Shown here piece after piece: positions 1 to 11,703 of a DNA stretch of 64,000 nt (its first letter is position 1; the number at the start of each line of letters is the position of its first letter). This DNA is from Microdochium bolleyi. Its lineage: Eukaryota; Ascomycota; Sordariomycetes; Xylariales; Microdochiaceae. The translations under genes were made by a program, and so were the position numbers. The stretch lies in assembly GCA_001566295.1 (NCBI GenBank), contig KQ964246.1, positions 558,001-622,000 on the forward strand, written 5' to 3'. The notes under the pieces are model-generated. The model was not told the origin of the DNA and ran no database searches. It worked only from the letters and a program-made list of their open reading frames with translations.

Positions 1-1129
1 GTGACAAGGATTAGTTAGCATGTCGAAAGTACCTCGGAGCACATACGCGTATCTGATGTACCGATTGATGCTGTTTTCATGTCACAGCACTGCCACCAGG
101 ACAGCACAGGTAGTCTGTCGCTCGAGGTAGTCAGGCCCGGTCTCGCAATCCAAGTGACCGCGGCGCTTGGCTCAGGTGGCAGTACGATGATGGTGTTGGC
201 CTGGCGGCGTGCTGCTGACCACACCACCCCCCGGCATCCTGGTCAATCGGCCGTGACGGAGCTCTGGACGAAAGGTGTTGAGCGTCAGCACTCAGCCTCA
301 ATGGCAGCCCTGCCGATGGTCACTGTTTCGAAACGGGCTCCGGAGGTCGCTCAGCGACAGAGTGTGACAGCGACGACGACAGGGCAGCGCTTGGAAGGAT
401 GGCACGAGGGCACTATCCCAGCAGAGGCTAGACCGCCGGGGAGGGTGGTGACGGAAGGGCTTCTGGTGGAGGTTGCTGCTGCTGTGCTGCCGCTGCGGCG
501 TGCACATACTGACGCCCCCTTCAGGTCAAGAGTGGATTGACCCCTCCTTCCCAGTCATCCTGCCCTGCTCGCCTGCCTCACGCTTGATTACCCGCTCTTC
601 GCTGCCAGCGCCGCCGCCACCTCCCCCGTTTCGACATCTTCCAACTCACGCCAACCATAAATTTCATCTCGAGGTTGTGGTATCTCCTCGCGCGTGGGCT
701 TCACGGTGCCCATCAACCGCCCGCAACTCTCTCGACACTTCGTAGATAGCAGGCCCCCGCTCGGAGTGCTCCACCGACGTCGACTACCTGGGCGACGAGC
801 TCCGCTCCCGCTTGCAGCCAACTGCCAGCCGCCGTCATACCGACAACCTTTGAGAGGCAACAACGACTCGTGCCTTGTCGAATACGCCTGTTGCCGGCTG
901 TCCGTGGCAGTATCACAGACAACTACTCCTACCGACACAATCGTCGGCATAAGCCTCGCGGAAGCTTCTACGCGGACGACAGCAGTCTCTCCGACAATCC
1001 GCGCATTCGACGTCATCTGGGTCAGTCCGCCATCGCACGTCGCCCTGTGCGTTCGACCGCAGCATCACTTCGTCGCCTCACGACGTGCTTTCCACAACAG
1101 GACGCCTCCCAGACCGACTCCTGTGCACC
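1..1129. other. Upstream region of the HECT ligase gene; no gene seen
   Basis: This stretch precedes the HECT ubiquitin ligase start codon. Open frames here (for example 79-540 and 694-1203 on +, 588-1016 on -) overlap each other and show no recognisable domain, so I treat them as chance. From about 540 to 900 the + strand is C/T-rich, which is common in fungal promoters and 5' leaders. The real leader length and any upstream ORFs cannot be fixed from sequence alone. Confidence 0.5.
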
Positions 1130-4054
1130 ATGAGCGGTACACGCTCCGAAGCCGGTCCTGCCGGCGGGTCAGGGTGAGTCGTGCGGGCGAAATGACAAGA
1201 TAGAGAATGATGTCGATATGCTAACGCATGACACTGCGCAGCCAAAACAACCTGCGCATCACAAGTACGTGCTCTCGACGACCAGGGAGCATCACCTCCG
1301 CATTCCATGCCCCATGCCTCTTGTTCCGACAATTCATCACAATCGAACGACGGAGCACCGTAACTAACGCCTGTCACTACAGTCATTGCCGCCGATGGAC
1401 TCTACAAACGCGATGTGTTCCGTGAGTGTCCTCCCCTTGGCGTAGCTGCTGCGCAACTAACGACCGCGCTGCATGCGAGCATTCATTAATACCTTCTCCC
1501 AGGACTACCTGATCCATTCGCCGTAGCCACTGTGAATGGCGAGCAGACCAAGACCACAGCTGTCTCGAAGAGAACGCTGAACCCCTATTGGAACGAGAGC
1601 TTCGACTTGTACGTCATATTCTATTGGAAATGACATCGTGGCGCATCACACTAGCTGACATGCAATCCGTGTAGCCGTGCTTCCGAAGATAGCATTCTTG
1701 CGGTACAGGTTTTCGACCAGAAGAAGTTCAAGAAGAAGGACCAAGGCTTCCTGGGAGTAATCAACATACGCATTGGAGATGTGATTGAGTTGGCTGATGG
1801 AGCGGATGGTACTTGCCCCAGCCTGCCCATACTACAACACACGCAACAACTAACGTCAAACCGGCAGATCAAATGCTCACACGAGACCTGAAGAAATCCA
1901 CTGACAACCTCGTGGTCCACGGCAAACTGATCGTCAATCTCTCCACGAACTTGACCGCCCCTGTACGAAACCCGCAGCAGGCGATGCCATCGCAGAGTGG
2001 AGCTCTGTCAGCAAACTCGAGCCGGCCGTCGCTCGTGCCGGCGTCATCTGCTTTGAGCACCGGTGCAGCCTCTGAGAGACCACCTTCCGCGTCTTCAAAC
2101 ACGCTCGCGCCCGGTGGCCAATTGACGCTTCCACACAGGCCTAATAGCAGTGTCACCGGTGCTCCACCCACTAACGGCGGCAGCAGCAGTGGTAATAACA
2201 TGGGCTCTGCACGAGCTGCAAGTCAGATGAGTCCGTTTGAGGACGCCCAGGGTCGCCTTCCTGCTGGCTGGGAACGACGTGAAGATAATCTTGGTCGGAC
2301 ATACTATGTGGACCACAATACTCGGACTACAAGTTGGAACCGTCCTACACAGGCCAGCACTGCCACAGAGGCACGTGGCGAGAGGGAGGCAGCGACTCAG
2401 GTCGAGCGTCAACGACATCAGAACCGTACACTTCCTGAAGATCGCACCGGAGCCAACTCGCCAACACTGCAGCAACAGCAGCAGAGCGCTAGCCAAGCGG
2501 CGAGCAATGCCACATTGATGCACACAGGTGCCACTAGCCCTGGCACAGGCGAACTACCACCTGGGTGGGAGCAGAGGTGGACACCAGAAGGACGCCCTTA
2601 CTTTGTTGACCACAACACTCGAACCACGACCTGGGTCGATCCCCGGCGGCAGCAATATATCCGCATGTATGGCGGCCAGAACAACGCGAACGGCACTATC
2701 CAGCAACAGCCCGTGTCTCAGCTTGGTCCGCTGCCCAGTGGCTGGGAGATGCGTCTGACAAACACCGCGAGAGTGTACTTTGTAGACCACAACACCAAGA
2801 CCACCACGTGGGACGACCCTCGACTCCCGTCCTCACTCGATCAGAATGTACCTCAGTACAAGCGCGACTTCCGGCGCAAGCTCATCTACTTCCGCTCCCA
2901 ACCGGCCATGCGGATCCTCTCTGGACAGTGTCACATCAAGGTGCGGCGATCGCATATATTTGAGGATTCTTTCGCCGAGATATCGAGGCAATCCGCTACG
3001 GATCTGAAGAAGCGCCTGATGATCCGCTTCGACGGGGAAGACGGTTTAGATTACGGTGGCCTCTCGAGAGAGTTCTTCTTCTTGCTATCGCACGAGATGT
3101 TCAACCCGTTCTACTGTTTGTTCGAATACTCCGCTCACGACAACTACACTCTCCAAATCAACCCTCACTCAGGCATCAACCCCGAGCATCTCAACTACTT
3201 CAAGTTCATCGGACGTGTCGTTGGTCTCGCGATCTTCCATCGTCGTTTCCTCGATGCCTTCTTCATCGGTGCATTGTACAAGATGGTACTCGGCAAGGGT
3301 GTTAACTTGGCTGATATGGAGGGCGTCGATGCCGATTTCCACCGCAGCCTGCAGTGGATGTTGGACAACGATATCTCAGGTGGCATTTTGGAGCAGACCT
3401 TCTCTACTGAAGATGAGCGCTTTGGTGTCATGACGACGGAAGATTTGATACCGGGTGGCCGCGATATCGACGTAACCAACGAGAACAAGAAGGAGTACGT
3501 TGACCTGATGGTCAAGTGGCGGATCGAGAAGCGCATCGCCGAGCAGTTCCAGGCCTTCAAAGAAGGTTTCCAGGAGCTGATTCCGCAGGAACTGATCAAC
3601 GTCTTTGACGAGCGTGAGCTCGAGCTCCTCATCGGTGGTATCGCAGAGATTGATGTAGACGACTGGAAGAAGCACACCGATTATCGTGGTTACACGGAGA
3701 GCGACGAGGTGATCCAGTTCTTCTGGCAGACGGTGCGAAGCTGGGATGGCGAGCAGAAGAGCAGACTTCTGCAGTTTACCACAGGAACCTCTCGTATTCC
3801 TGTGAACGGCTTCAAGGATCTACAAGGGAGTGACGGACCGAGAAGGTTCACCATCGAGAAGTCGGGCGAACCAGGAAACCTGCCCAAGGCACACACATGG
3901 TATGTTATTCCAACACCGAGAAGAAAAGGCTAAAGACTGACGCTACCATCTCAGTTTCAACCGTCTCGATCTTCCACCGTACAAGTCGCTTGAGCAATTA
4001 CAGCACAAGTTGCTTATTGCTGTGGAAGAGACGATGGGCTTTGGACAGGAGTAA
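1130..4054 (+). CDS. RSP5: HECT-type E3 ubiquitin ligase, Rsp5/HulA/Nedd4 family
   Basis: Transfers ubiquitin to substrates, typically plasma-membrane transporters bound through arrestin-like adaptors with PY motifs. The model has seven exons: 1130-1173, 1242-1264, 1383-1421, 1503-1608, 1675-1808, 1868-3899 and 3955-4054, giving 825 residues. A C2 domain (about 16-115) is spread over the five small exons. Three WW domains begin near residues 245, 344 and 403, each with two Trp and the VDHNT core. The HECT domain runs from about 446 to the end, which reads GFGQE as in Rsp5. The catalytic Cys (about 793) lies in THTCFNRLDLP and its codon is split by the last intron (TG before 3900, T at 3955). 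Without splicing, the frame reads Trp and stops at 3933. Domain order and length match yeast Rsp5 (809 residues). Exon 1 is the least certain part, because the N-terminus varies in the family. Confidence 0.96.
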
Positions 4055-4796
4055 TGGGGGAGTGGTAAGGGGCCTAGTAGAGTTCAGGGCATAATTATGT
4101 TTCGAGCAAACCGTCATGCAAGCCGTGTAGGCGCGATTTATATCATGAAAGAGCCTTGAGAGCTGTCATTTCTGCGTGGCCGAGACTTCGCCGTCGCCGT
4201 AGAACGGGACCCGTTCTGTATATAGAATTGTGCAGGTCCTGCGAGATGTACAGGACCTCACAGATACTCATGCGTCAATCGTTCTCTCCTTGACGCTTCG
4301 AGCTTCGTTGTTCTGCCTGGACCGCAATGTGTCTTTTCTTTTGGCCCCTATTCCACGACGCATTTGCCTAGCAGACAGGTCCAACACCACAGGCATCGTC
4401 AGTCATGCCGACTTTCTGCATGGCTGTCTGTCTTCTGCTTGAGCTCAGGGGCATCTCACCGCGCAGAAAGGGGGCCAACGAGGCGGACTTCTCACTTTGT
4501 GCGCGTAAGACTAAACTGTCCCGCAAGACAACGCGTGCCAGGGGCGATGAAGCGATTCCAAAAAACATTCTTGTCTCTAGCAAGAAGACATGGCGAAGGA
4601 TGCATCCACTATATAGATTGTCTTTATTATATTACTGCCATGACTTATTCCGTCACGTACATACTATCATATATACAGAGTAGCTTCATCCCTCATGTTA
4701 TGTACACCTTGATAGGGAAAGAGAGTCAAAGAAAAGGAATGAGATGCGCGCTTGTGCAATACTCAAAATTATGCTGCCATGAAGACGACATGGTAC
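4055..4796. other. Spacer between convergent genes
   Basis: This holds the 3' ends of the HECT ligase (+) and the rhodopsin-MFS gene (-). It includes an AT-rich patch around 4605-4690 of the kind expected for polyadenylation signals. The open frames on + (for example 4364-4810) have no family resemblance. I see no RNA gene. Confidence 0.5.
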
Positions 4797-7700
4797 TTAA
4801 TGCCCCTTGAAACGAATATGATCGGGCCCGTTTTGATTCCTTGGTAACGATGACGTGGTAGCCTGATCCTGCTGGAAATCCGCCCTCGACCGAGGTGATG
4901 GTGGTGCCGTCAAATCCTCCTCCAGGCCCTCAAGCTGGCGATCCCACACTCTCCGCTCAGGAGTGACCTTCTCCGACTCCGGGATGGTATGCCTCTTTGG
5001 CTCTGGAGAGGCTGGCTCTTCCGATTCGGTTCTTGGTAGATCACGCGCAGATATGCCGGCATACTTTTCCACATCACGATTGCTGCCATCGTCGTCGTCC
5101 TGTGTTGCAAAGTCCGTGACTCCGGAGATGCCAGAGATACCAGACATTGGCGTGATCGCCGTGGGACTCGCTCTTTCTACGGAGCTCACCCGCCGCCCAG
5201 GTAACCTGCTATGGTTAGTTGGTGACTGAGGCAGAGTGTCTTCGCCACCGACAATGCCGTCATCGCCGCCGCTGATCGTACCACTACGAGCATCACTTTT
5301 TGCAGACCGCCCCAAAGCCAGAGACAGTCGCTTGGCAAGGTTGCTCTGCCTTGCCTGGCCTTCCTGCTCCTCTTTCTGACCACCAGAGTTTGACTTGGTG
5401 GTACTCCTACGAAATAAAGAAGCGCTGGCGGCGGCGGCAGCAGCAACAGAGGAGGACCTTCGTCTTTGACGGCGGGTGGACATGATGGCATCAAGATCCA
5501 TTTCACGATTAGCCTGGTCCTGGATCCGTGCTTGCTCTTCGGCTCCAACACGCGAATCGACGAGCAGTCTGGCGTCGCGCTTAAGATCCAAGAAGAGGGA
5601 AAACAGGCCAGTGATGACAAGCAAGGCCGGAACAACGATGAATGCCGTCTGATAGCTGCTGCGCTCCTTTGACCCGATGCGTTGCACGATGGCGTACATT
5701 ACGAACGGCCAGAATGCTGGGCCTGACGCTCCCATGGTGATATAGGCTGCGGCGCGCTTCGTGCGGCTGCCCTGGCCCCGTAGGCCGAGTGCAAAGATCA
5801 GCGGCCACATGGGACCCTCGAAGAAGAAGAACAATACAACAGGTATGACAATGATGTTCGGATTGTCGGTAGGCCTTATCGCGCAAACCGCAATTGCGCA
5901 AGCGATGCTACATGCGTTGGTGATGTTGAGGACTGTGCGAGGTTGGGGCACGTGGGGGTGTCGTGGAGACAAGTATGCCAGGATACCGGCGAGGGTGCGT
6001 GACAGAGCAAATGCGGTGTGGGCAATAAGGAGGAACTCGGACGCCGATATGCGGAGTGATGGTGCTACTCCTGCCGTCATCGAAGATGGGCTGCCTGCCG
6101 TCTGCGTTGTGGGTTCCGCCGGGTTTAGGAGAGCACTAAAGTATATGCTCATGCTCTCCTGGCCAGCGACATATGTCCACTGCGCCAAGACCGCGAGGAT
6201 GAGCGTGCAGGTGCGGAGCTGCAAGCCAAAAAAGCTCGGCTTCTTGGGGTCGATGGGAAGATACCTTGTCGAATGCTCCATCTCTGCGTCTGTCACTTCC
6301 GGCAGTGGCATGTAGTAGAAGAGGAGGGCAAGACCGGCGGAGAACAAGGTGATGGCGAGATAAGTCCACTGGACGTCGATGAGTGTTGTCGACGACCCCG
6401 TGTTGTCCCGGCCGCTGACGGTGTTGAAAAATACTCTCTGCGCAATCACTTGACTAAGAATCGTACCGATAGCTTGCACGGCTTGCGCAAAGAGGAGGCG
6501 CATTTCCGAGTAGTCCATAGGCCCGCACAGGGCAAGGAAAGGGTTAGCTGCCGTTTCGAGGACGGCTAGTCCAAAGCCAACAACGAAGTTGCAGATCATG
6601 AAGCCCGCAAAGGAGGACAGAACAGCACTCGGCCAGAACATGATGGTGCCAGTTCCGTATATGCACAGTCCCAGCATGAAAGTAGCCTTGAATCCGCCCA
6701 CTTGCTGGCTACCACTCTTCTTCTTCTTGACGCGGCGATGCTCGTCGTGGCGCAGTACCCATTCTCCGACGAGCAGAGGACCCAAGAAGTAGCCGGCTCC
6801 AAAGTATATACTGGTCAGTCCCAGGGTCTCGGCAGTGCTCATATTGGCGACGACAGCTATCGCGTTGTTGAGAGTGTTGAGAAGGCCATAGGTGAAGCCC
6901 CAGACGAAGAAGAGTATGGTAACTAAGGTGCAGTACTTCCATGAATCCCGCACAGCGGTTCGAATCAAGCTCTTAGGCTTGCGGATGTTGACGAAGCCGA
7001 AGTAGACCGCGTTCTCCATGTTGGAAGTGTTGGTGTAGTTTGTCATGGCGGTCTGCTGGCGAGCCATAGTAGCGCCGCTGGAGGACCTTCGGCCTGTCAT
7101 GTTCATCTCTGGAGTGGTCAGGAACTCCATGGCAGAAAGCGGCGCGTCGGGCCCGGAGCCGCTATGTGCGGGTTCAGGTGGACCAGGCTTGTCCAAGTCG
7201 GCGTTCAGATTGGGCAGCTGGCCGCTGTCGCCGCTTCCGTTCCTGTCGGATGTCGTCCTGGGTTTGCTGTCACTGGACGAAGGTGTCCTCCTGGTCCCGT
7301 CAGGATCGACAAGCATGGCGGGCAGGATGCGGATGATGAGAGGCTTGAGCGTTGGGATGCATGCGCAAATGATACCGACATTGACCTCGACGGCGGACCA
7401 CATGAAGGACAATGACGCGTTCCAGGAAAATTCGGGCTGGTCCCCGAAGGTGGCGGCGGGATTGCTAGAGACAGATGGGGTGATGCTCATGACAGCTTGC
7501 TGGAGGTAGTAGATCCGGACGACGTCGACGACGGTGACGAAGACACCGAGGGCGAAGGTGAGGATCAGAATTACTTTCTGGCGAAGCGGCAGCCTCATGC
7601 CGGTAAGTACGGGTAATGGCAACGCAAGAATGGCAAGGTCGGTGACGATGTTGACCGGGGCGGCGCAGATGAACTCGGTGAGGATGGGGATGCAGTAAGC

Positions 7701-8264
7701 GGCCCCCTCGTACATGTCGAAGGCGGCGCTGATGGGCCGGCACTGGAAGATGTTGAGTAAGGTGAGGACGGTGCCGGCGACATTGACGATGCCGAGAGTG
7801 AGCCATGATGCGAGGCGCAGGACCCTTTCGGTGTTTTTGGAGAGGCGGAGGTAGAAGATGAGGATGGACGTCTTTGTGGCCATGAGGGCCGGGTTGTAGA
7901 GGACGGAGAAGACATATTCGGTGCGGCGGAGGGCGTCCCAGTCACCAACGTCGATGTTGATATCATGGCGGCCGAGGCCCTTTGTGGCGCCGACGATGAT
8001 GGAGACACTAAGGCCGAGGGCGATAAGCCAAGCGGCGACCATGGCATAATCGTCCCAGCTGAAACGGCGGACAATGAGGGTCCTGGTGACCATGCGGGCG
8101 ATGACAAAGACGGAGGCGAGGACAAAGGTGGCGGTGGTGACGACGAAGACGGAGGGCCCGCGGTCCGGGAAAGGACCGGCACGGGCGTCAGCGCCGGCCG
8201 CGCCGGCTGGGCCGGCAGAGGCCATGGCAAGCTGGAGGTGGCCCAGAGAGACGAGGCAGCTCAC
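4797..8264 (-). CDS. Fusion membrane protein: fungal rhodopsin-like (PTH11-type) 7TM domain + FucP/FHS-type MFS transporter
   Basis: One uninterrupted frame of 1155 residues. The start could be the first Met or, more plausibly, the Met at residue 14 (about 8225). Residues about 38-320 form seven hydrophobic segments of the fungal rhodopsin/SAT4/PTH11 family: a FSWDDY motif after TM1, CRP after TM4, and a W-x3-E-x-N-x-G-x2-C-x-C-x-PTLKPL signature in TM7. A Ser/Pro-rich linker (about 321-440) follows. Residues about 441-893 form an MFS domain with the LETAANPFLALCGP signature of fucose permeases (about 569-583). The C-terminal 260 residues are charged, low-complexity and presumably cytoplasmic. 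I see no stop or convincing intron between the two halves. The family suggests sensing plus sugar or related solute transport, so a receptor-transporter role is inference. Two adjacent genes merged by a missed intron remain possible but unlikely. Confidence 0.88.
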   Translation of the reverse strand: MSCLVSLGHLQLAMASAGPAGAAGADARAGPFPDRGPSVFVVTTATFVLASVFVIARMVTRTLIVRRFSWDDYAMVAAWLIALGLSVSIIVGATKGLGRHDINIDVGDWDALRRTEYVFSVLYNPALMATKTSILIFYLRLSKNTERVLRLASWLTLGIVNVAGTVLTLLNIFQCRPISAAFDMYEGAAYCIPILTEFICAAPVNIVTDLAILALPLPVLTGMRLPLRQKVILILTFALGVFVTVVDVVRIYYLQQAVMSITPSVSSNPAATFGDQPEFSWNASLSFMWSAVEVNVGIICACIPTLKPLIIRILPAMLVDPDGTRRTPSSSDSKPRTTSDRNGSGDSGQLPNLNADLDKPGPPEPAHSGSGPDAPLSAMEFLTTPEMNMTGRRSSSGATMARQQTAMTNYTNTSNMENAVYFGFVNIRKPKSLIRTAVRDSWKYCTLVTILFFVWGFTYGLLNTLNNAIAVVANMSTAETLGLTSIYFGAGYFLGPLLVGEWVLRHDEHRRVKKKKSGSQQVGGFKATFMLGLCIYGTGTIMFWPSAVLSSFAGFMICNFVVGFGLAVLETAANPFLALCGPMDYSEMRLLFAQAVQAIGTILSQVIAQRVFFNTVSGRDNTGSSTTLIDVQWTYLAITLFSAGLALLFYYMPLPEVTDAEMEHSTRYLPIDPKKPSFFGLQLRTCTLILAVLAQWTYVAGQESMSIYFSALLNPAEPTTQTAGSPSSMTAGVAPSLRISASEFLLIAHTAFALSRTLAGILAYLSPRHPHVPQPRTVLNITNACSIACAIAVCAIRPTDNPNIIVIPVVLFFFFEGPMWPLIFALGLRGQGSRTKRAAAYITMGASGPAFWPFVMYAIVQRIGSKERSSYQTAFIVVPALLVITGLFSLFLDLKRDARLLVDSRVGAEEQARIQDQANREMDLDAIMSTRRQRRRSSSVAAAAAASASLFRRSTTKSNSGGQKEEQEGQARQSNLAKRLSLALGRSAKSDARSGTISGGDDGIVGGEDTLPQSPTNHSRLPGRRVSSVERASPTAITPMSGISGISGVTDFATQDDDDGSNRDVEKYAGISARDLPRTESEEPASPEPKRHTIPESEKVTPERRVWDRQLEGLEEDLTAPPSPRSRADFQQDQATTSSLPRNQNGPDHIRFKGH

Positions 8265-9492
8265 GAAGGGTCCTGCGGGTCCATGGAGGGTGGTTGAGCG
8301 TGCTTGCGCGGGTGGTGCTGGGGATGTGAAAGAGGAAGTGGATGTTGAAGTCGATGCTGGAGGGTGAAGTCAGTCCATCGTGCACGAGGCCAGAGAGGGT
8401 GGCCGCGGATCCGCCACTCTGGGCGGGTGAGCTGAGCTGAGCTGGGGTAGTCGGACGAAGCGAGAAAAAAGGTTTGCTGGCGCCGTGATGAGCAGCGCAG
8501 CAAAGACTGGGAGGCTGTGGAGCTGGCGAGGGTTGTCGGGCGGGTGTGCCCAGCTCGCCCAGGTGGATGGGCAGCCAAGAAGAGCTAAATTGCGAGCAGC
8601 GGGGACAGTGCTGGTGAAGACTCCAGCGGCCCTCGAGCAACACTTTTTGAATGCAAGGCGCTCTTGCGGCCATCGACGGCAGGAGCGATGCACCATGGCT
8701 CGTCCCAGTGCCACGCGCCTCCATCAGCACCCAAGGGCACTTCATCCACGCCGACTTGGACAATGCTGCTCTGCTGCTGCAGTCATCGCTGCAGAATGCA
8801 CTTTTGTTGCTGCCGACTCAGTGGGCACGACCGTCAACCCCTGTCGCGCACCGGGGGGGCCCTGGACTCAAGCACCACAATGACATAGCAGGCGTTCTCT
8901 TCGGTGACGTTTCCACAGCACTCGACCTCACCACACAACCTTGAAGCCTCGAAATCCATCCTGAGGCTGCAGCCAACCCCGTCCGTGTGGCTGTGGCTGG
9001 CCGAAACTGGTTAGAGTGCCCTGCGCGTTTCCCCGCATCCAAACCCCAGAACTGGGACCGTCCACACGAGAGCACACCACGACGAGTCATTTCCTCGCCA
9101 TATTGGAGAGAGCCAACGTTCGCTCTACCACCACGTCGGGTCCATGCGCTTGTAATCTCGACTATTCAATGTCTCACACGTCCTGGCTCTAGAGCGTTCT
9201 TCCCCTGAATTACGGACTGCTTCGATCCTTGCCCCGTACCACAAAGCGCATAGTTGTAGAGAACCGTCATGGTTTTGAGACGGAGAGAGAGGCGATGGTG
9301 CCAACGATCCTGAAAGACTGGCCGCCACGGTACCTCAAACAAATGTTGCCGGGTACCTCCATCACTCAGCCGCAAAACAAAAAGACCTGAAGAGACCCAA
9401 ACAACTGCGTCCCGAGCAGACTGTATATGCAACCCCGACCTAGGACTCATTGCCTAATCCCAGTTTGGGATTCCTCCTCGCCTCAATGCACC
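8265..9492. other. Spacer upstream of the rhodopsin-MFS gene
   Basis: This holds the promoter and leader of the minus-strand rhodopsin-MFS gene and the 3' side of the next minus-strand transporter. The many overlapping open frames on both strands around 8260-8950 have Pro/Ser/Ala-biased composition and no conserved domain, which fits GC-rich noncoding DNA. I see no other gene. Confidence 0.45.
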
Positions 9493-11703
9493 TTAGACCT
9501 CCAGATCCCGCTCACCATCATGCTCGACAACTTCCCGGAACACACCTTCCCTCTGCCTTCTGCCCTCACTGTCGCCCTCGCTCTCTCCTTCTTCGACAGG
9601 AGCCTCCCATCCTGTCCCAGCCTGCAGAATCAGCACCCCCACTGTGAGTATCGAAGCCGCGACAAACAGCGTCCTCAGCGCATCAACATATCCCCTCACA
9701 GCAACCGTCCTCTCCTCTCCACTCAACAACCCCTCCGGGCCGTGGAACACGAGCGCCGGACCACCGATAAGCTTCTTGACCAGGTCCTCCCTTGCGCCCT
9801 CCCCGCCCGGCAATCTGCTGAACCCGTGTTCAAGAGACGTCCGGAGTGTCCTAGCAAAGATCCCGCCCCCGATGGCGCTCCCAAAACTCCCCGCAAAGCC
9901 TCGGAACGTTCCTAGCAGGCTGGTCGCCATGTAGTGCGCCCCAGGATCCGTCAGGTGCAGGATATGCGCGAGCGTGTAGTTCAGCGCGGCGCCCGTAAAC
10001 AACCCGTTCAGAAACAGCAATCCCACGTACACTTCCAGCGGCCCTACGTCCGGGTTGGACATGAACGCGAGGGTCAACAGCGAACCCCCAAAGAGGACTA
10101 CTGATACCAAGGAAGGGGTGTAAAATGACCCAGCGCGTTTGACATGAAGCCATCCCACGGCCAACCCCCCCGTCCCGAAGCCCAGGTTCGTCGGGACCAG
10201 CATGCTGCCCGCGGCCGCGGGGGCGAAGCCACGGACGGCGAGAGCGGTGATGGGTGCGTAGAAGAGCACTGTCCAGCGGGAGGCCATGAGGCCAAGCTGG
10301 GCGAAGCACGAGAGCAGGGCACCCCGGTTGGTGAGGACGGAGAGCGGAATCAAGGGGTCAGTAGCGAGGTGTGTCTCTGTGTAGGTGAATAGGAGCAGCA
10401 GCAGCAAGGAAATGGCGAGCGGAAGCCAGGCGACGGTGTTGGAGAGTCCATAGAGGAATGTCACTATTGTGGCAGTCTGCGCGAGAAGCGGAACAGTTAG
10501 CGGAACCGTTGGAGGGTAGGTTCTGCAGCGGAGGCTGGTCTGAGGACGTACCAGAAGCACCGCACCAGCGTAATCAATACGCCGGAGTTTATCGGCCAGT
10601 GTTGCGTCCTTTGAGGAACCTTTGGCATCGCCAGATTCGAAAGTGCTGGGAATGCTAAGAAAGACGCCAAGGCCAGCGATCATGGCCAGCGGTACCTGAA
10701 TGCCAAAAAGGAATCGCTTTGAAAATCCAGTTGCGATTAGCTTTGCCAGTATTTTGACGACATGATGGCCTGCAAAAAGAAAGCAGATACCCCAGCGAAA
10801 CATGCGGGACTCTCTTCTCAATCACCGCACATAGACAGTCAAGAGGGGGGACATACCCAGCCAGGGTTGTTAATCAAGGCACCGTATACAACGGCACCTA
10901 GGCTGACACCCGTCGTGAAGCCCGCGTTGATGAGGCCCATGAAGATGCCCCGGCGACGCTTGCTGACGAGCTCAAGCACGAGGATGAAGGGGACAACCAT
11001 GACAGCGCTTCCGCCGACGCCTGTGATCGCTCGGCCGACGAGGAACGCAGTGAGGCTGCGTGCCTGGGACGTGATTGTCTGGCCTAGTGCGTCGAGGGTG
11101 GGGAAGGTCAGTCAAGTTGGCTATGTGCTCGGAGCGAAGGGGGGTGAACATACCGATGACCATGAGGACAGCCGAGGTCACTACCATCGCCCGGGGGGAG
11201 AAGATGGCAGACAACCGGCCCATAACCGGGGCGCAACTAGAGAAGGCGACCAAGAAGACGGTCGTCATCCACATGGCGTGCTCGTACGCGTCGAGATCCT
11301 CTGCGATGCGAGACTGAGCCATTGTCATGCCGCTCATGTTTGATGCTGTAGAAGCAAGATAGCAAATGATGTCAACCAGCCTGGCGAGACTGACCGCACG
11401 CAGTGGACAGGAAGAATACATACCTTGCAGGAAGATCAAGAGGTATACGCTCAGAATAATGGCCGCGGCACGCCTCCTGCTGACAGTTTGTTTCGGCTCA
11501 TCGAGTTCCTTATCCCATCTGTTGTCGTGGCCGGTGTCTGGGATCGATGAGCGGCTGCTGGTTGGTTGGGAAGTTGCTTCAGAGCGGAGGAGTGGTGTTG
11601 CCTCGGTGGTTGCGGACAGGCCCTCCTCGTCTCTCCAGGGGCTATCCTGCGACGCTGCCCCAGGGGCATGGTTACCGGTCGCAGCACTCGCGGCCGTGGT
11701 CAT
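9493..11703 (-). CDS. MFS transporter, DHA2-type (Fnx1/VBA-like), probably vacuolar or drug/amino-acid exporter
   Basis: Five exons read on the minus strand: 11703-11424, 11345-11154, 11083-10857, 10716-10552 and 10476-9493, giving 615 residues. The first about 75 residues are a hydrophilic Ser/Thr-rich tail with an acidic dileucine-type motif (EATPLLRSE), often a vacuolar sorting signal. After it come MFS signatures: QSRIAEDL after TM1, GRAITGVGG in TM4, SKRRRG in the TM4-5 loop, and GWRFLFGIQVPL after the third intron. The C-terminal half continues as a 12-14 span transporter ending in an acidic tail. Motifs fit the drug:H+ antiporter-2 and vacuolar basic amino-acid transporter families, but the substrate cannot be told. 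The third intron (140 nt, 10717-10856) is the least certain. The acceptor chosen restores the conserved W-x-x-F-x-IQVP stretch. It is divergent from the complex I gene and shares its upstream region. Confidence 0.86.

Noticed and set aside
7595..8230. 211-codon Ser/Pro-rich minus-strand frame
   Set aside because: A shifted-frame shadow of the rhodopsin-like domain, with low-complexity composition.
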